From: Phytophthora sp. 'mugwort'
Taxonomy: Eukaryota; Oomycota; Peronosporomycetes; Peronosporales; Peronosporaceae
NCBI GenBank assembly: GCA_033558025.1
Contig: JAUCEF010000098.1
Coordinates: forward strand, 1 to 48,596
Reading direction: 5' to 3'
DNA length: 48,596 nt
Shown here: positions 1 to 10,050 of the stretch, in pieces
Position numbering within the stretch: the first letter of the stretch is position 1
Layout: every line of letters starts with the position of its first letter
Made by a program: the position numbers and the translations under genes
The notes under the pieces: model-generated
Databases searched by the model: none
What the model was told of the DNA's origin: nothing
What the model saw: the letters and a program-made list of their open reading frames with translations, nothing else

Positions 1-105
1 AAATTTTATGTAAAAAAAAATAAGTAATAAAAAAATAAAAATTAAAAAAAAAAATAAAAAACCAAGAAACTTGATTAAAAATGAAAATTGATCGAATTGT
101 GGCAT
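1..105 (-). pseudogene. atp8: atp8, 5' fragment in the left palindrome arm
   Basis: The reverse complement matches the first 35 or so codons of the intact atp8 that starts at 17411. It is cut by the start of the window, so it is a contig-edge fragment rather than a decayed gene. Confidence 0.75.
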
Positions 106-166
106 AATTTTATAATAAATTTTTATTTCTTCAACATATATTTTTCTTGAAAGAACACTTTTATTT

Positions 167-833
167 TTATTTTATTTTAAAATTATTATTTTTTATTTTT
201 TGATTTTGAATAATAGTTTGAATATAAGAAAGTCTTGAAAATTCTTTTTTTGATTTTTTAAATATATTTAAATTATTAACTTTAAAATTTAAATATTTTA
301 ATTTATAACAATTAATTAAACGTGTTGAATTAATTCTTCTTTTATAGAAACCTTTTTTATTATATTTATTAAAATAAAATTTTTTTTATAATTTAAAGCA
401 TTATTAAATTAATAGGTTTTTATAGAAAAAATAAATCCTAAAATTGAAATAAAAATTTTTTTATTATTCCAATTTCCACCAGTAAACGACCTTTTATTGA
501 ATTATTTTTTTTTATTAAAATATTTTGAAGCATTATTTTATTAAATTGATGTAATATATTATAAGTTAAATCATAATTAAATAATATAATATTTTCATAT
601 TTTATAGCAATTGTTGAAATTTTATCTATTTTTATTAAAGTAAAAGGTAAATAAATGTTTTCATAATTATTAAATTCAATTACATAAGATTCTAAATTTA
701 AATTATTAAATAAAATTGGATTTTCAAATAAAATATTTTTTAATTTAAATTTTTTTTTTTTTAAATAATTATTTTTTAAAAATTGTTGATAATTTGATAA
801 ATTATTTGTTTTTTGTTTTTTTAATTTTTTCAT
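167..833 (-). pseudogene. rps1-like ORF, frameshifted copy in the left arm
   Basis: Copy of the 222-codon ORF at 16681-17349. It is 667 nt instead of 669. The frame is open for the first 117 or so codons and is then lost after the Gly-Arg-Leu-Leu motif, where a base is missing. Probably an uncorrected sequence error. Confidence 0.75.
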
Positions 834-853
834 TTAAAATAAAAATTTTTTAA

Positions 854-929
854 TTAGGCCTAGTAGGATTTGAACCTACAACTATACCGTTATGAGCGGT
901 ATGCTCTAACCAATTAAACTATAAGCCTA
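854..929 (-). tRNA. trnM: trnM(CAT), left-arm copy
   Basis: Reverse-complement copy of the tRNA at 16585-16660, with the same length and cloverleaf and a CAT anticodon. Its lack of damage fits its lack of long homopolymers. Confidence 0.85.
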
Positions 930-930
930 A

Positions 931-1333
931 TTATTTATAAATAAATTTTGTTTTAACCGGCAATTTATTAGAACCCGCTTTAAAACTTTTTTTGCATTTT
1001 CTAATGAAATACCGCTAATTTCATATAAAATTTGACCTTTTTTAACTTTAGCAACCCAAAAAGAAACAGCACCTTTTCCTTTACCCATACGATTTTCTGT
1101 AGGTTTTGCTGTTACAGGTGTATCTGGAAAACACGAATCCAAAGAAATCCTAATCGTTTCATTTTTCGAATAATTATTCGACGAGTTGCTTCTATTTGTC
1201 TTGATGTTAAACGTGTTTCTTTTAAAACTTTAATAGCATATTTACCATAAACAATATTATTACCTTTTGTTGTTTTACCTGTAGAGTTTACTTTTAAATT
1301 GATTTTTATATTTAGTTTTTTTTGAAATAACAT
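931..1333 (-). pseudogene. rpl16: rpl16, frameshifted copy in the left arm
   Basis: Copy of the intact 134-codon rpl16 at 16179-16583. It is 403 nt instead of 405, so the frame breaks at least twice, once near 1130 (a lost base after the Arg-Val-Phe triplet) and again at both ends. Not a functional copy as written. Confidence 0.8.
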
Positions 1334-2136
1334 AATTAGTATTTTTAATTCTTTGTTTTTTAAAAATTTAGAATTTAATGTAGTTTTTAGTGGTTTAAAA
1401 AAAATCCATAATTTAATACTACAAATACCCGATGGTGTTTTAAATTCATTAAAAGATATTTAATATCATATTCTAAAGTATTTAATGGTATTTTTCCTTT
1501 TTGAAAAATAGTTTTTTTTTACGTTTTGATTTATTTAAACGACCTTTAAATTGTAAACGATAACCATAAAATTAGAAAATATTTTAAAAATTCTTGAAGC
1601 ATATTATCAATATTATTAATAAATTTTTTATGTGTTTTTTTTTTTTCTAATGTTTGTTTAATATAAAAAGTTATAATATTGATATTTTTAGTATAAAAAG
1701 CATAACTAAAATTATAAATCATTTTTTTAACATTTTTATTAATTCGATTATTTTTTCTTATTTTATCAAAAATTCTTTTTAAATTTTTTTCGTAATTTAA
1801 TTAATTCAAAAAATTGGACATTTTTGATAAATAATTTAATATTATTATTAATATAATATATATTTAAATATTTAATAATTTGATTATAAGATAATTTATA
1901 ATATTTTTTTGCATTTTTTGAATATAAACATATATATTTATATTATTTGATGTTTTTACTATATTTATATCTATTAATTTTAAATTTTTATAATTAAAAA
2001 TATTTTGAAAATATTTTTTTAATTTCTAAATCAAAATGCAATAAATTAGAATACTCATTATTATTAACAATCCATTGGAATCCCAATTTTTTTTTTATTT
2101 AGATCTTAAACTAATTGGTATAATTTTTTGACCCAT
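1312..2136 (-). pseudogene. rps3: rps3, frameshifted copy in the left arm
   Basis: Copy of the 276-codon rps3 at 15371-16201. Several one-base differences in A/T runs destroy the frame, and no long ORF survives. It keeps the overlap with rpl16. Confidence 0.8.
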
Positions 2137-2139
2137 AAT

Positions 2140-2376
2140 TTATTTTTTTTTTTTATATATATGTTTTTTTCGTGTATTAATAAATTCACCAAATTTAAAA
2201 CCAATCATTTTATCATTTATTTCCAAATTAATAAATATTTTACCATTATAAATACTTACAGAATGATTACTATATTCAGGTAATATTGTTAAATTTTTAT
2301 TAGTTATTTTTATCCATTGTTTTTTTTTTAATAAATTAACTTTAAAAAATGGACCTTTATATTTACTTCTAGACAT
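2140..2376 (-). CDS. rps19: rps19, intact copy in the left arm
   Basis: Encodes the same 78-residue S19 protein as 15131-15367, with no indel. It is the only full-length protein gene in the left arm, which its small size explains. If the left arm is a read artefact, this is not a second gene. Confidence 0.8.
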   Translation of the reverse strand: MSRSKYKGPFFKVNLLKKKQWIKITNKNLTILPEYSNHSVSIYNGKIFINLEINDKMIGFKFGEFINTRKKHIYKKKK

Positions 2377-2379
2377 AAT

Positions 2380-3182
2380 TTATTTAATAATTAATTTTTT
2401 TTTGTTTTTTTACGTGTAGGCTTTCCTTTAGTTATTTTACCTTGTGGTGTTACAGAAGGTCGCCCTCCACTTGTTTTACCTCACACCCACCATGTGGATG
2501 ATCGACAGGATTTTTTGCTACACCACGTACAGAAGGTCGTCTATTTAACCAACGTGAACGCCCAGCTTTACCTAATTTAATTTTTTTATGATTAATATTA
2601 GATACAACACCTAATGTTGCATAACAAGTTAATAAAATTAATTTTAATTCACCAGAATTTAAACGAATTCGAGCGTATTTATTATCAATTTTTTGAATAA
2701 TTGTGCAGATGTTCCAGCACTTCTTATTAATTTTCCTCTAGATTTTGGATATAAACTAATATTATGAATTAAACTACCAATTGGTATATTTTGTAATGGT
2801 AAAGCATTACCTACTTTTAATTCAGCATAGGTGAACTTTTTATATATTGATTAATTTTAAACCTTCCGGTGCTAAAATTAAATAAGATTTAGAATTGTTT
2901 TTAATATAAGCGATATTTGCGGAACGATTAGGATCATATAAAATTTTAATAATATAACCTTCAATATTTTTAGATCTATTAAAATCAATTATTCTATATA
3001 AACGGTTTATGTCCACCACCGCGATGTTTTATAGTTATTTTACCTTGATTATTTTTACCATTAGCACGTTGAAAACCTTTTGTTAAAGATTTAATTTTAA
3101 AAATTTTAGTTAAATTATCTTTTTTTAATAAAAATGTTTGACGTTGTGATGGTGTTATAGGTTTTATTTTTTTTTCTATCAT
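2380..3182 (-). pseudogene. rpl2: rpl2, frameshifted copy in the left arm
   Basis: Copy of rpl2 (14321-15127), 803 nt instead of 807. The first 58 or so codons are open (2994-3182), then a missing base after the His-Lys pair breaks the frame. A scrambled cytosine stretch near 2480 falls in the Gly-rich peptidyl-transferase-proximal segment. Confidence 0.8.
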
Positions 3183-3210
3183 TTTATATGGTATATAGAT
3201 AAAATCTATT

Positions 3211-3621
3211 ATGTTATATATTTTTAATAAAACAATTTCAGATTCAAAAAGTATTTTATATTCATTAACTATATTATATGGTATTAATGAATTTCAATCC
3301 AAGAAAATTTGTAAAAATATAGGAATTAATCCTCAAATCACCCTTAATAAACTTAAAAACAACCATGTAAAACCGACTGGTTAATTATATTAATAAAAAT
3401 TTAAAAGTTGAACAACTTTAAAAAAAATTAAAACTGAAGATTAAATGAATTAGTAGAAATTAAAAGTAATCGTGGAATTAGACAAAGTCAGGATTACCTG
3501 TTAGAGGACAACGTACTCATACAAATTCAAAAACATCTAAAAAATTAAAAAAAATTTTTATTCAAAACGTATTTCACGTAATAAACGACCATTTAAAAGT
3601 CAAAAAAAAAAAAAAAGATAA
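3211..3621 (+). pseudogene. rps13: rps13, frameshifted copy in the left arm
   Basis: Copy of rps13 (13879-14292), 411 nt instead of 414, with several compensating and non-compensating indels, so no long frame remains. Confidence 0.8.
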
Positions 3622-3633
3622 AGTTATTATTCT

Positions 3634-4042
3634 ATGAATAAAATAAATATAATTTTAAAAATAAATTTAAAAAAAAAATAAATTTAAAAAAAAAAATCCT
3701 TTAATTTTAACAAATTTACATATTACAGCAAATTTAAAAAATACTATTATAAGTTTAACAACTTATAAAGGAAATCTTTTAAAACAATGGTCTACAAATC
3801 ATTAAAAAAAACACGTTTTAAAAAAAATACACCATATAATGTTCAATTAATTGTATATAAAATTAATAAATATCTTCAATTAAAAAAAATAAAAAAATTA
3901 AAAATTTATTTACATGGTACTGGTTTAGGTCGATATAATGTTTAAAAAATATAAAAATAAAAAAATTAAAATAAAATATATTTTAGATAAAACAACAAAA
4001 CCTTTTAATGGTTGTAGATTAAAAAAACAAAAAAGACGTTAA
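3634..4042 (+). pseudogene. rps11: rps11, frameshifted copy in the left arm
   Basis: Copy of rps11 (13453-13866), 409 nt instead of 414. The losses are in A runs and at single bases. The 3' end encoding the basic tail is recognisable. Confidence 0.8.
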
Positions 4043-4051
4043 TTTTAATAT

Positions 4052-4136
4052 GGATAGGTGATCGAGTGGTTTAAGGTGTCAGTCTTGAAAACTGAAGTAT
4101 GTAATAATACCGTGGGTTCAAATCCCACTCTATCCT
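4052..4136 (+). tRNA. trnS: trnS(TGA), left-arm copy
   Basis: Same 85-nt class II tRNA as 13359-13443, with loop CTTGAAA giving anticodon TGA and a long variable arm. Confidence 0.85.
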
Positions 4137-4140
4137 TTAA

Positions 4141-4211
4141 AAGCTAGAGACGGATTCGAACCGTCATTAAAGGATTTGCAGTCCTTTACATTACCTTTAT
4201 GTTATCTAGCC
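4141..4211 (-). tRNA. trnC: trnC(GCA), left-arm copy
   Basis: Same 71-nt tRNA as 13284-13354, anticodon GCA. Confidence 0.85.
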
Positions 4212-4228
4212 AAAATAAATTATATTAT

Positions 4229-4430
4229 ATGAATAAAAATAAAAAATTTTTTACCTATAAAAATAAAATTATTTTAACAAATGGATCTTCTTTAAAAATA
4301 ACATCTATTAAGTATTTAAAAATTATCAATTAAATTTAAGAATTTTTAAAGAAACAGATATTATTACAAATACAATATCAATTTAAATAAAAGTAAATTA
4401 AATTTTATAAAAAAAAATAAATTAAATTAA
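4229..4430 (+). pseudogene. rpl31-like ORF, frameshifted copy in the left arm
   Basis: Copy of the 67-codon ORF at 13063-13266, 202 nt instead of 204. It keeps the tail-to-tail overlap with the tatC copy. Confidence 0.7.
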
Positions 4431-5158
4431 TTTATATTTATTTAAATATATTGAAATATAAATAAATATTTCAAAAAAAAAAAAAAAGATAAAATAAATT
4501 AATATAAAATTAAATATATCTGGTGGTGTAATTAAAGCACTCAATAATATTATTTTTAAATAAAAGAATTTTCTTAAATTAATAATTATTTAATTTTTAA
4601 AATATTATTTGATATAAAAAAAATAAAGAAAAAAAATAAATAAATATTATAAATATATAAATAAAAGAAGAAAAAATAAAATCAAAATAATTATCAATTT
4701 TTGGTTCAAAATAAATTGTAAAAGATATAAATTTGAAAAATTTAAATTTAATAAAAAATCCCAAATATGTGGAATAATATTAGTAAAAATAAATTTTATT
4801 ATAAAAAAATTAAAAATTATAAAAAAATATAAAATTTTATAAAAATAAAATTTTCAAATTTATATAAACCTTTTGATAAAAAAAACCAAAATAATAAAAA
4901 CTTAATTGAATTGTTATAAAAGTTGTTATGAAAATTGCTATAAAAATATTAGTAATAAAAATTTCAGTAATATTAGTAAAAATAAAATATTTTAACATAT
5001 TTTTATTAAGTAAATTATTAACTAATAAATATATTAATTGATCAGAAAAATAATATGAAATTATAAAAAGATAAAAAAAGTGATTAAAAGTATAAAAAAT
5101 TATATTTTAATTCAAATAAATGTAATTGTAAATAAGTTATTATTTTTTTTTTTTTCAT
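4422..5158 (-). pseudogene. tatC: tatC, frameshifted copy in the left arm
   Basis: Copy of tatC (12328-13071), 737 nt instead of 744. It has many homopolymer losses and no long frame. The start codon and the upstream trnL are preserved. Confidence 0.8.
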
Positions 5159-5176
5159 ATATTTAAAAAAATATTA

Positions 5177-5259
5177 GCCTACTTGGTGAAATTGGTAAAC
5201 ACGATAGATTTAAAATCTGTTCCCTTTTAGGGTTATTGGTTCAAGTCCAATAGTAGGTA
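5177..5259 (+). tRNA. trnL: trnL(TAA), left-arm copy
   Basis: Same 83-nt class II tRNA as 12227-12309, anticodon TAA. Confidence 0.85.
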
Positions 5260-5267
5260 TTTTTATT

Positions 5268-5349
5268 ATCAAAGTGGTGAAATGGTAAACACGTTACACT
5301 TAGGATGTAAAGCTTAAAAGCGTTAAGGGTTCAAATCCCTTCTTTGATA
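5268..5349 (+). tRNA. trnL: trnL(TAG), left-arm copy, one base short
   Basis: Copy of 12136-12218 with one base missing in the D loop (82 vs 83 nt). The anticodon TAG is unchanged. A deletion even in a tRNA D loop supports sequence error over selection. Confidence 0.8.
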
Positions 5350-5431
5350 TTACTATAATAATATATTTTAAATAAAATATATCTTTTTAGTGAAAATAAA
5401 TTTATATTTTATTTAATTTTTTATCATTAAA

Positions 5432-7431
5432 ATGATTAATATATATATTAACAATATCGAATTAAAAGTTAATAAAAATTTAACAGTTTTACAAGCATGT
5501 AATAATTTAAAATTCAAATCCCTAAATTCTGTTTCAAGAGAATTTACAAATTGCCGGTAATTGTCGTATGTGTTTAGTTGAAATCGAAAATTCCCCTAAA
5601 CCTGTAGCTTCATGTGCAATGCCTTTAATACCAAATATGAAAATATTTACTAATACTCCTTTAGTACAAAAAGCACGTGAAAGTGTATTAGAATTTCTTT
5701 TAATAAATCATCCATTAGATTGTCCTATTTGTGATCAAGCGTCAGAATGTGATTTACAAGATCAAACAATGATTTTTGGATCGGATCGTAGTCGTTTTTT
5801 TTTAAAAAACGTGGCGTTGAAGATAAATATTGTGGTCCTTTTATTAAAACAATTATGACAAGATGTATTCATTGTACACGTTGTGTACGTTTTGCTAATG
5901 AAATTTGTGGAATTGACGGTTTAGGTACAACAGGTCGTGGTAATAAAACTGAAATTAATTTTTATTCTTCAAATATTTTTAAATCCGAATTTTCTGGTAA
6001 TTTAGTAGATTTATGTCCTGTTGGTGCATTAACTTCTAAACCCTATACTTTTAAAGCACGTTCTTGGGAATTAAAAAAAAAAGAGGGTATTGCTATTTTA
6101 GATAGTATTGGTTCAAATATTAAAATTGATATTTTTAATAATGAAATTATACGTATTTTACCTAAAACTAATTTTAAATATTAATAAAGAATGGATATCA
6201 GATAAAACAAGATATTTTTTTGATAGTTTAAAATATCAACGATTAAAATATCCATTATTAAAAGATAATCAAAACAATTTTCATAGGATTTCTTGGTTAG
6301 ATGCTCTAAATATTATTAATAAAAATTGATAATTACAGATAGTTTTTAATGCTAAAAGTATTATTGGTGATTTAACTGATTTAGAATCTCTTTTTTTATT
6401 AAAAAAAAAATTTAAATAAATTAGGAATTTCAAATGTAAATATGAACAATTTTAAAAAATCGACAAATTAAGATAAATTCTGATTTAGCTTCAAATTTTT
6501 TATTTAATAATACTTTAAAATCTATTGAAGAATCTGATGTTTGTTTAATAATGGTAGTGATATTCGTCAAGAAGGTTCTATTTTAAATATTCATTTAATT
6601 AATCGTTTAAAAAAGGAAATTTTAAAATAGCATATATCGGTAATAAAATTAATTTTACTTATCCAGTAAAACATTTAGGATTAACTTTTAAAACTTTAAT
6701 AAATATTATTTTAGGAAAACATGTATTTTGTAAACAATTAAAAAAAGCAAAAAAACCTTTAATTATTATAGGTAGTAATATTTTAAATCAAAAAAATGGT
6801 TTTTTTTTATTATCAAAATTAAAAAATTTATCATTTATTAACCATAATATTAATTTCTTTAATTTTCAAACTTCTTTAATTAATTTTTTTGAAATTACTT
6901 TTCCAAAACATTAAATATGTTAAATAATTCAAAATTATATTATTTATTTAATACAAATTTACAAAAATAAATTAAAAATAACTAAAAATAGTTTTGTTAT
7001 TTGATCAAGGACATCATTTTACTAAAGATGCTCAAATTCAAATCTAATTTTACCTGGATTAACTTTTTTAGAAAAAAATGGAATGTATATTAATTTAGAA
7101 GGTTTTATTCAAAAAAATGAACAAATTTTAAATGTAATATAGAACAACGTAAAGATTCTATAATTTATAGAAAATCTTTATAAATTTTTATTAAATAAAA
7201 ATCAATCTAAATCAGAAGCTTTTTTAAAAATTAAAGATATTTTACCTTATTTATTAAAAAAAAAATAAAAATTATTTATAATTTTAGTTTTAATAAAAAA
7301 TTTTTAAAAATTAATATTAATTTTTTAGATTCATTAATTAAAAATAATTATTATACAAATATATTAGAACAATATTCAAAAATATTGATTAATTCTAATA
7401 AATTTTCAAAAATCAATCAAAATTATTATGA
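5432..7431 (+). pseudogene. nad11: nad11, frameshifted copy in the left arm
   Basis: Copy of nad11 (10047-12053), 2000 nt instead of 2007. It survives as open fragments at 5568-5858, 5855-6184 and 6108-6329, each ending at an indel in an A or T run. The iron-sulfur cysteine motifs are still readable. From 5864 it is also colinear in direct orientation with the clean terminal copy at 48005-48596, which lacks these indels. Confidence 0.85.
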
Positions 7432-8405
7432 TATACACAATTTTAAAATTTTTAATTTTCATATTACCTTATTAATTGCTGTGGCTTATTTTACTTTAGT
7501 TGAACGTAAAATATTAGCTTCTATTCAAAGAAGAAGAGGACCTAATGTTGTAGGTACTTTTGGATTATTACAACCATTAGCTGATGGTCTTAAATTATTC
7601 GTAAAAGAAACAATTTTACCAAGTAATGCTGATGTAATTTTATTTATATTTGCACCTATTTTAGCTTTTTTTTTAAGTCTATTAAGTTGGACAATAATAC
7701 CTTTAGGTTTTGGTATGTTTTTTACTGAATTAAATATTGGTATTTTATATTTAATAGCAATTTCATCTTTAGGTGTATACGGTGTTATTATAGGTGGTTG
7801 GTCAAGTAATTCTAAATATTCGTTTTTAGGGGCTTTAAGATCAACAGCACAAATGATTTCATATGAATTAACTATTGGGTTTTCAATTCTTTCAGTAATT
7901 GTTTGTGCAAAATCTTTAAATTTATTTCTATTATTTGGGCACAAAAAACGGTATGGTATTGTTTTCCTCTTTTTCCTATTTTTATAATTTTTTTTATATC
8001 TTGTTTAGCAGAAACAAATCGACATCCCTTTGATTTACCTGAAGCTGAAGCTGAATTAGTTTCAGGTTATAATGTAGAATATTCTGCAATGGGTTTTGCA
8101 TTATTTTTTTTAGGTGAATATGCTAATATGTTATTAATGAGTAGTTTAACTACGATTTTATTTTTAGGTGGTTGGTTAGCACCTTTCCCTTTTAGTATAA
8201 ATTGTATTAATTTTTTACCCGGATCTTTTTGGTTTAGTATTAAAATTTGTTTTTTTGTTGTTTTATTTGTAGTTGCTCGAGCTATTTTACCTCGATATCG
8301 TTATGACCAATTGAATGCGTTAGGTTGGAAAGTATTTCTACCTTTTTCATTATCTGGTTTTTATATACTGCAAGTATTTTAATAAGTTTTAATTGGTTAA
8401 TTTAA
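7428..8405 (+). pseudogene. nad1: nad1, frameshifted copy in the left arm
   Basis: Copy of nad1 (9070-10050), 978 nt instead of 981. Two long open pieces (about 7460-7940 and 7920-8380) cover the conserved core, and the breaks lie at the N-terminal lead, near residue 165 and near the C-terminus. Confidence 0.85.
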
Positions 8406-8407
8406 TT

Positions 8408-8709
8408 ATGAATATTTTAAATCATTTTATTTTACTTTTTTTTTATTCTGTCTTGGATTATTTGGTATAATTTTAAATAGACAGAATATTATTATTATTT
8501 TAATGTCTATTGAATTATTATTATTATCAATTAATTTAAATTTTATTTATTTTGCAGTTTTAATTGATGATATAATAGGACAAGTTTTTTCTTTATTAAT
8601 TTTAACAGTAGCTGCAGCAGAATCAGCTATTGGATTAGCTATTATGATTATTTTCTTTAAATTATATGGAGATATTTCAATTTATAAAATAAATTTATTA
8701 TCATTATAA
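8408..8709 (+). pseudogene. nad4L: nad4L, frameshifted copy in the left arm
   Basis: Copy of nad4L (8765-9067), 302 nt instead of 303. The frame is open from 8503 to the stop, and the break is in the T run near 8440. Confidence 0.85.
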
Positions 8710-8714
8710 TAAAT

Positions 8715-8826
8715 TTATTTTCTTTAAATTATATGGAGATATTTCAATTTATAAAATAAATTTATTATAATGATAATAAATTTATTTTATAAATTGAAAT
8801 ATCTCCATATAATTTAAAGAAAATAA
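8715..8826. repeat. Perfect hairpin at the palindrome centre
   Basis: 8715-8767 and 8774-8826 are perfect reverse complements (53 bp) around a 6-nt loop, taatga. The right arm is the natural 3' end of nad4L on the minus strand. The left arm is an extra direct copy of that same nad4L tail, because the tail already occurs once at about 8645-8700. The centre is therefore asymmetric by about 69 nt. This could be a strand-switch scar in a foldback read or a true terminal hairpin. Confidence 0.85.
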
Positions 8827-9067
8827 TCATAATAGCTAATCCAATAGCTGATTCTGCTGCAGCTACTGTTAAAATTAATAAAGAAAAAACTTGTCCTATT
8901 ATATCATCAATTAAAACTGCAAAATAAATAAAATTTAAATTAATTGATAATAATAATAATTCAATAGACATTAAAATAATAATAATATTCTGTCTATTTA
9001 AAATTATACCAAATAATCCAAGACAGAATAAAAAAAAAGTAAAAATAAAATGATTTAAAATATTCAT
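8765..9067 (-). CDS. nad4L: NADH dehydrogenase subunit 4L
   Basis: Encodes a 100-residue, three-helix subunit of the proton-pumping arm of complex I in the inner membrane, homologous to bacterial NuoK. Visible are the family signature with Ser-Ile-Glu-Leu in the second helix and the Ala-rich Ala-Glu-Ser-Ala-Ile-Gly segment in the third. Both carry membrane glutamates typical of NuoK. I chose the ATG at 9067 because it lies 2 nt after the nad1 stop; a longer frame would start inside nad1. It follows nad11 and nad1 on the same strand, so the three are probably one transcript. Its 3' end runs into the central hairpin, so the stop codon sits in the hairpin loop region. Confidence 0.95.
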   Translation of the reverse strand: MNILNHFIFTFFLFCLGLFGIILNRQNIIIILMSIELLLLSINLNFIYFAVLIDDIIGQVFSLLILTVAAAESAIGLAIMIIFFKLYGDISIYKINLLSL

Positions 9068-9069
9068 AA

Positions 9070-10050
9070 TTAAATTAACCAATTAAAACTTATTAAAATA
9101 CTTGCAGTATATAAAAACCAGGATAATGAAAAAGGTAGAAATACTTTCCAACCTAAACGCATTAATTGGTCATAACGATATCGAGGTAAAATAGCTCGAG
9201 CAACTACAAATAAAACAACAAAAAAACAAATTTTAATACTAAACCAAAAAGATCCGGGTAAAAAATTAATACAATTTATACTAAAAGGGAAAGGTGCTAA
9301 CCAACCACCTAAAAATAAAATCGTAGTTAAACTACTCATTAATAACATATTAGCATATTCACCTAAAAAAAATAATGCAAAACCCATTGCAGAATATTCT
9401 ACATTATAACCTGAAACTAATTCAGCTTCAGCTTCAGGTAAATCAAAGGGATGTCGATTTGTTTCTGCTAAACAAGATATAAAAAAAATTATAAAAATAG
9501 GAAAAAGAGGAAAACAATACCATACCGTTTTTTGTGCCCAAATAATAGAAATTAAATTTAAAGATTTTGCACAAACAATTACTGAAAGAATTGAAAACCC
9601 AATAGTTAATTCATATGAAATCATTTGTGCTGTTGATCTTAAAGCCCCTAAAAACGAATATTTAGAATTACTTGACCAACCACCTATAATAACACCGTAT
9701 ACACCTAAAGATGAAATTGCTATTAAATATAAAATACCAATATTTAATTCAGTAAAAAACATACCAAAACCTAAAGGTATTATTGTCCAACTTAATAGAC
9801 TTAAAAAAAAAGCTAAAATAGGTGCAAATATAAATAAAATTACATCAGCATTACTTGGTAAAATTGTTTCTTTTACGAATAATTTAAGACCATCAGCTAA
9901 TGGTTGTAATAATCCAAAAGTACCTACAACATTAGGTCCTCTTCTTCTTTGAATAGAAGCTAATATTTTACGTTCAACTAAAGTAAAATAAGCCACAGCA
10001 ATTAATAAAGGTAATATGAAAATTAAAAATTTTAAAATTGTGTATATCAT
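9070..10050 (-). CDS. nad1: NADH dehydrogenase subunit 1
   Basis: Encodes 326 residues, the normal length for Nad1 (NuoH), the complex I membrane subunit that helps form the quinone chamber at the junction with the peripheral arm. The conserved Glu-Arg-Lys loop near residue 26, the Gly-Pro-Asn-Val-Val-Gly motif that follows, and the acidic Asp-Leu-Pro-Glu-Ala-Glu loop near residue 207 are all present. Eight or so hydrophobic helices are evident. The ATG overlaps the TGA stop of nad11 (ATGA), which implies coupled translation on one transcript, and nad4L follows after 2 nt. Confidence 0.97.
   Translation of the reverse strand: MIYTILKFLIFILPLLIAVAYFTLVERKILASIQRRRGPNVVGTFGLLQPLADGLKLFVKETILPSNADVILFIFAPILAFFLSLLSWTIIPLGFGMFFTELNIGILYLIAISSLGVYGVIIGGWSSNSKYSFLGALRSTAQMISYELTIGFSILSVIVCAKSLNLISIIWAQKTVWYCFPLFPIFIIFFISCLAETNRHPFDLPEAEAELVSGYNVEYSAMGFALFFLGEYANMLLMSSLTTILFLGGWLAPFPFSINCINFLPGSFWFSIKICFFVVLFVVARAILPRYRYDQLMRLGWKVFLPFSLSWFLYTASILISFNWLI

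Larger units (their letters stand above)
1..8764. repeat. Left arm of a giant palindrome (degraded reverse complement of 8774-17520)
   Basis: The whole stretch reads as the reverse complement of the region ending in atp8 near 17520. The gene order is identical, but almost every gene carries small deletions, mostly in A or T runs. Examples of left versus intact lengths: tatC 737 vs 744, nad11 2000 vs 2007, rpl2 803 vs 807, rps11 409 vs 414, nad1 978 vs 981, nad4L 302 vs 303. Only rps19 stays open at full length. Uniform, mostly shortening, homopolymer-linked damage in rRNA-like, tRNA and protein genes alike looks like unpolished long-read sequence rather than evolutionary decay. The genes inside are listed separately but should not be counted as second functional copies. 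Confidence 0.9.

Noticed and set aside
1032..1250. 72-codon plus-strand ORF in the rpl16 copy
   Set aside because: Antisense shadow of rpl16.
7525..7944. 139-codon minus-strand ORF inside the nad1 copy
   Set aside because: Antisense shadow of a conserved coding region; no start context or family.
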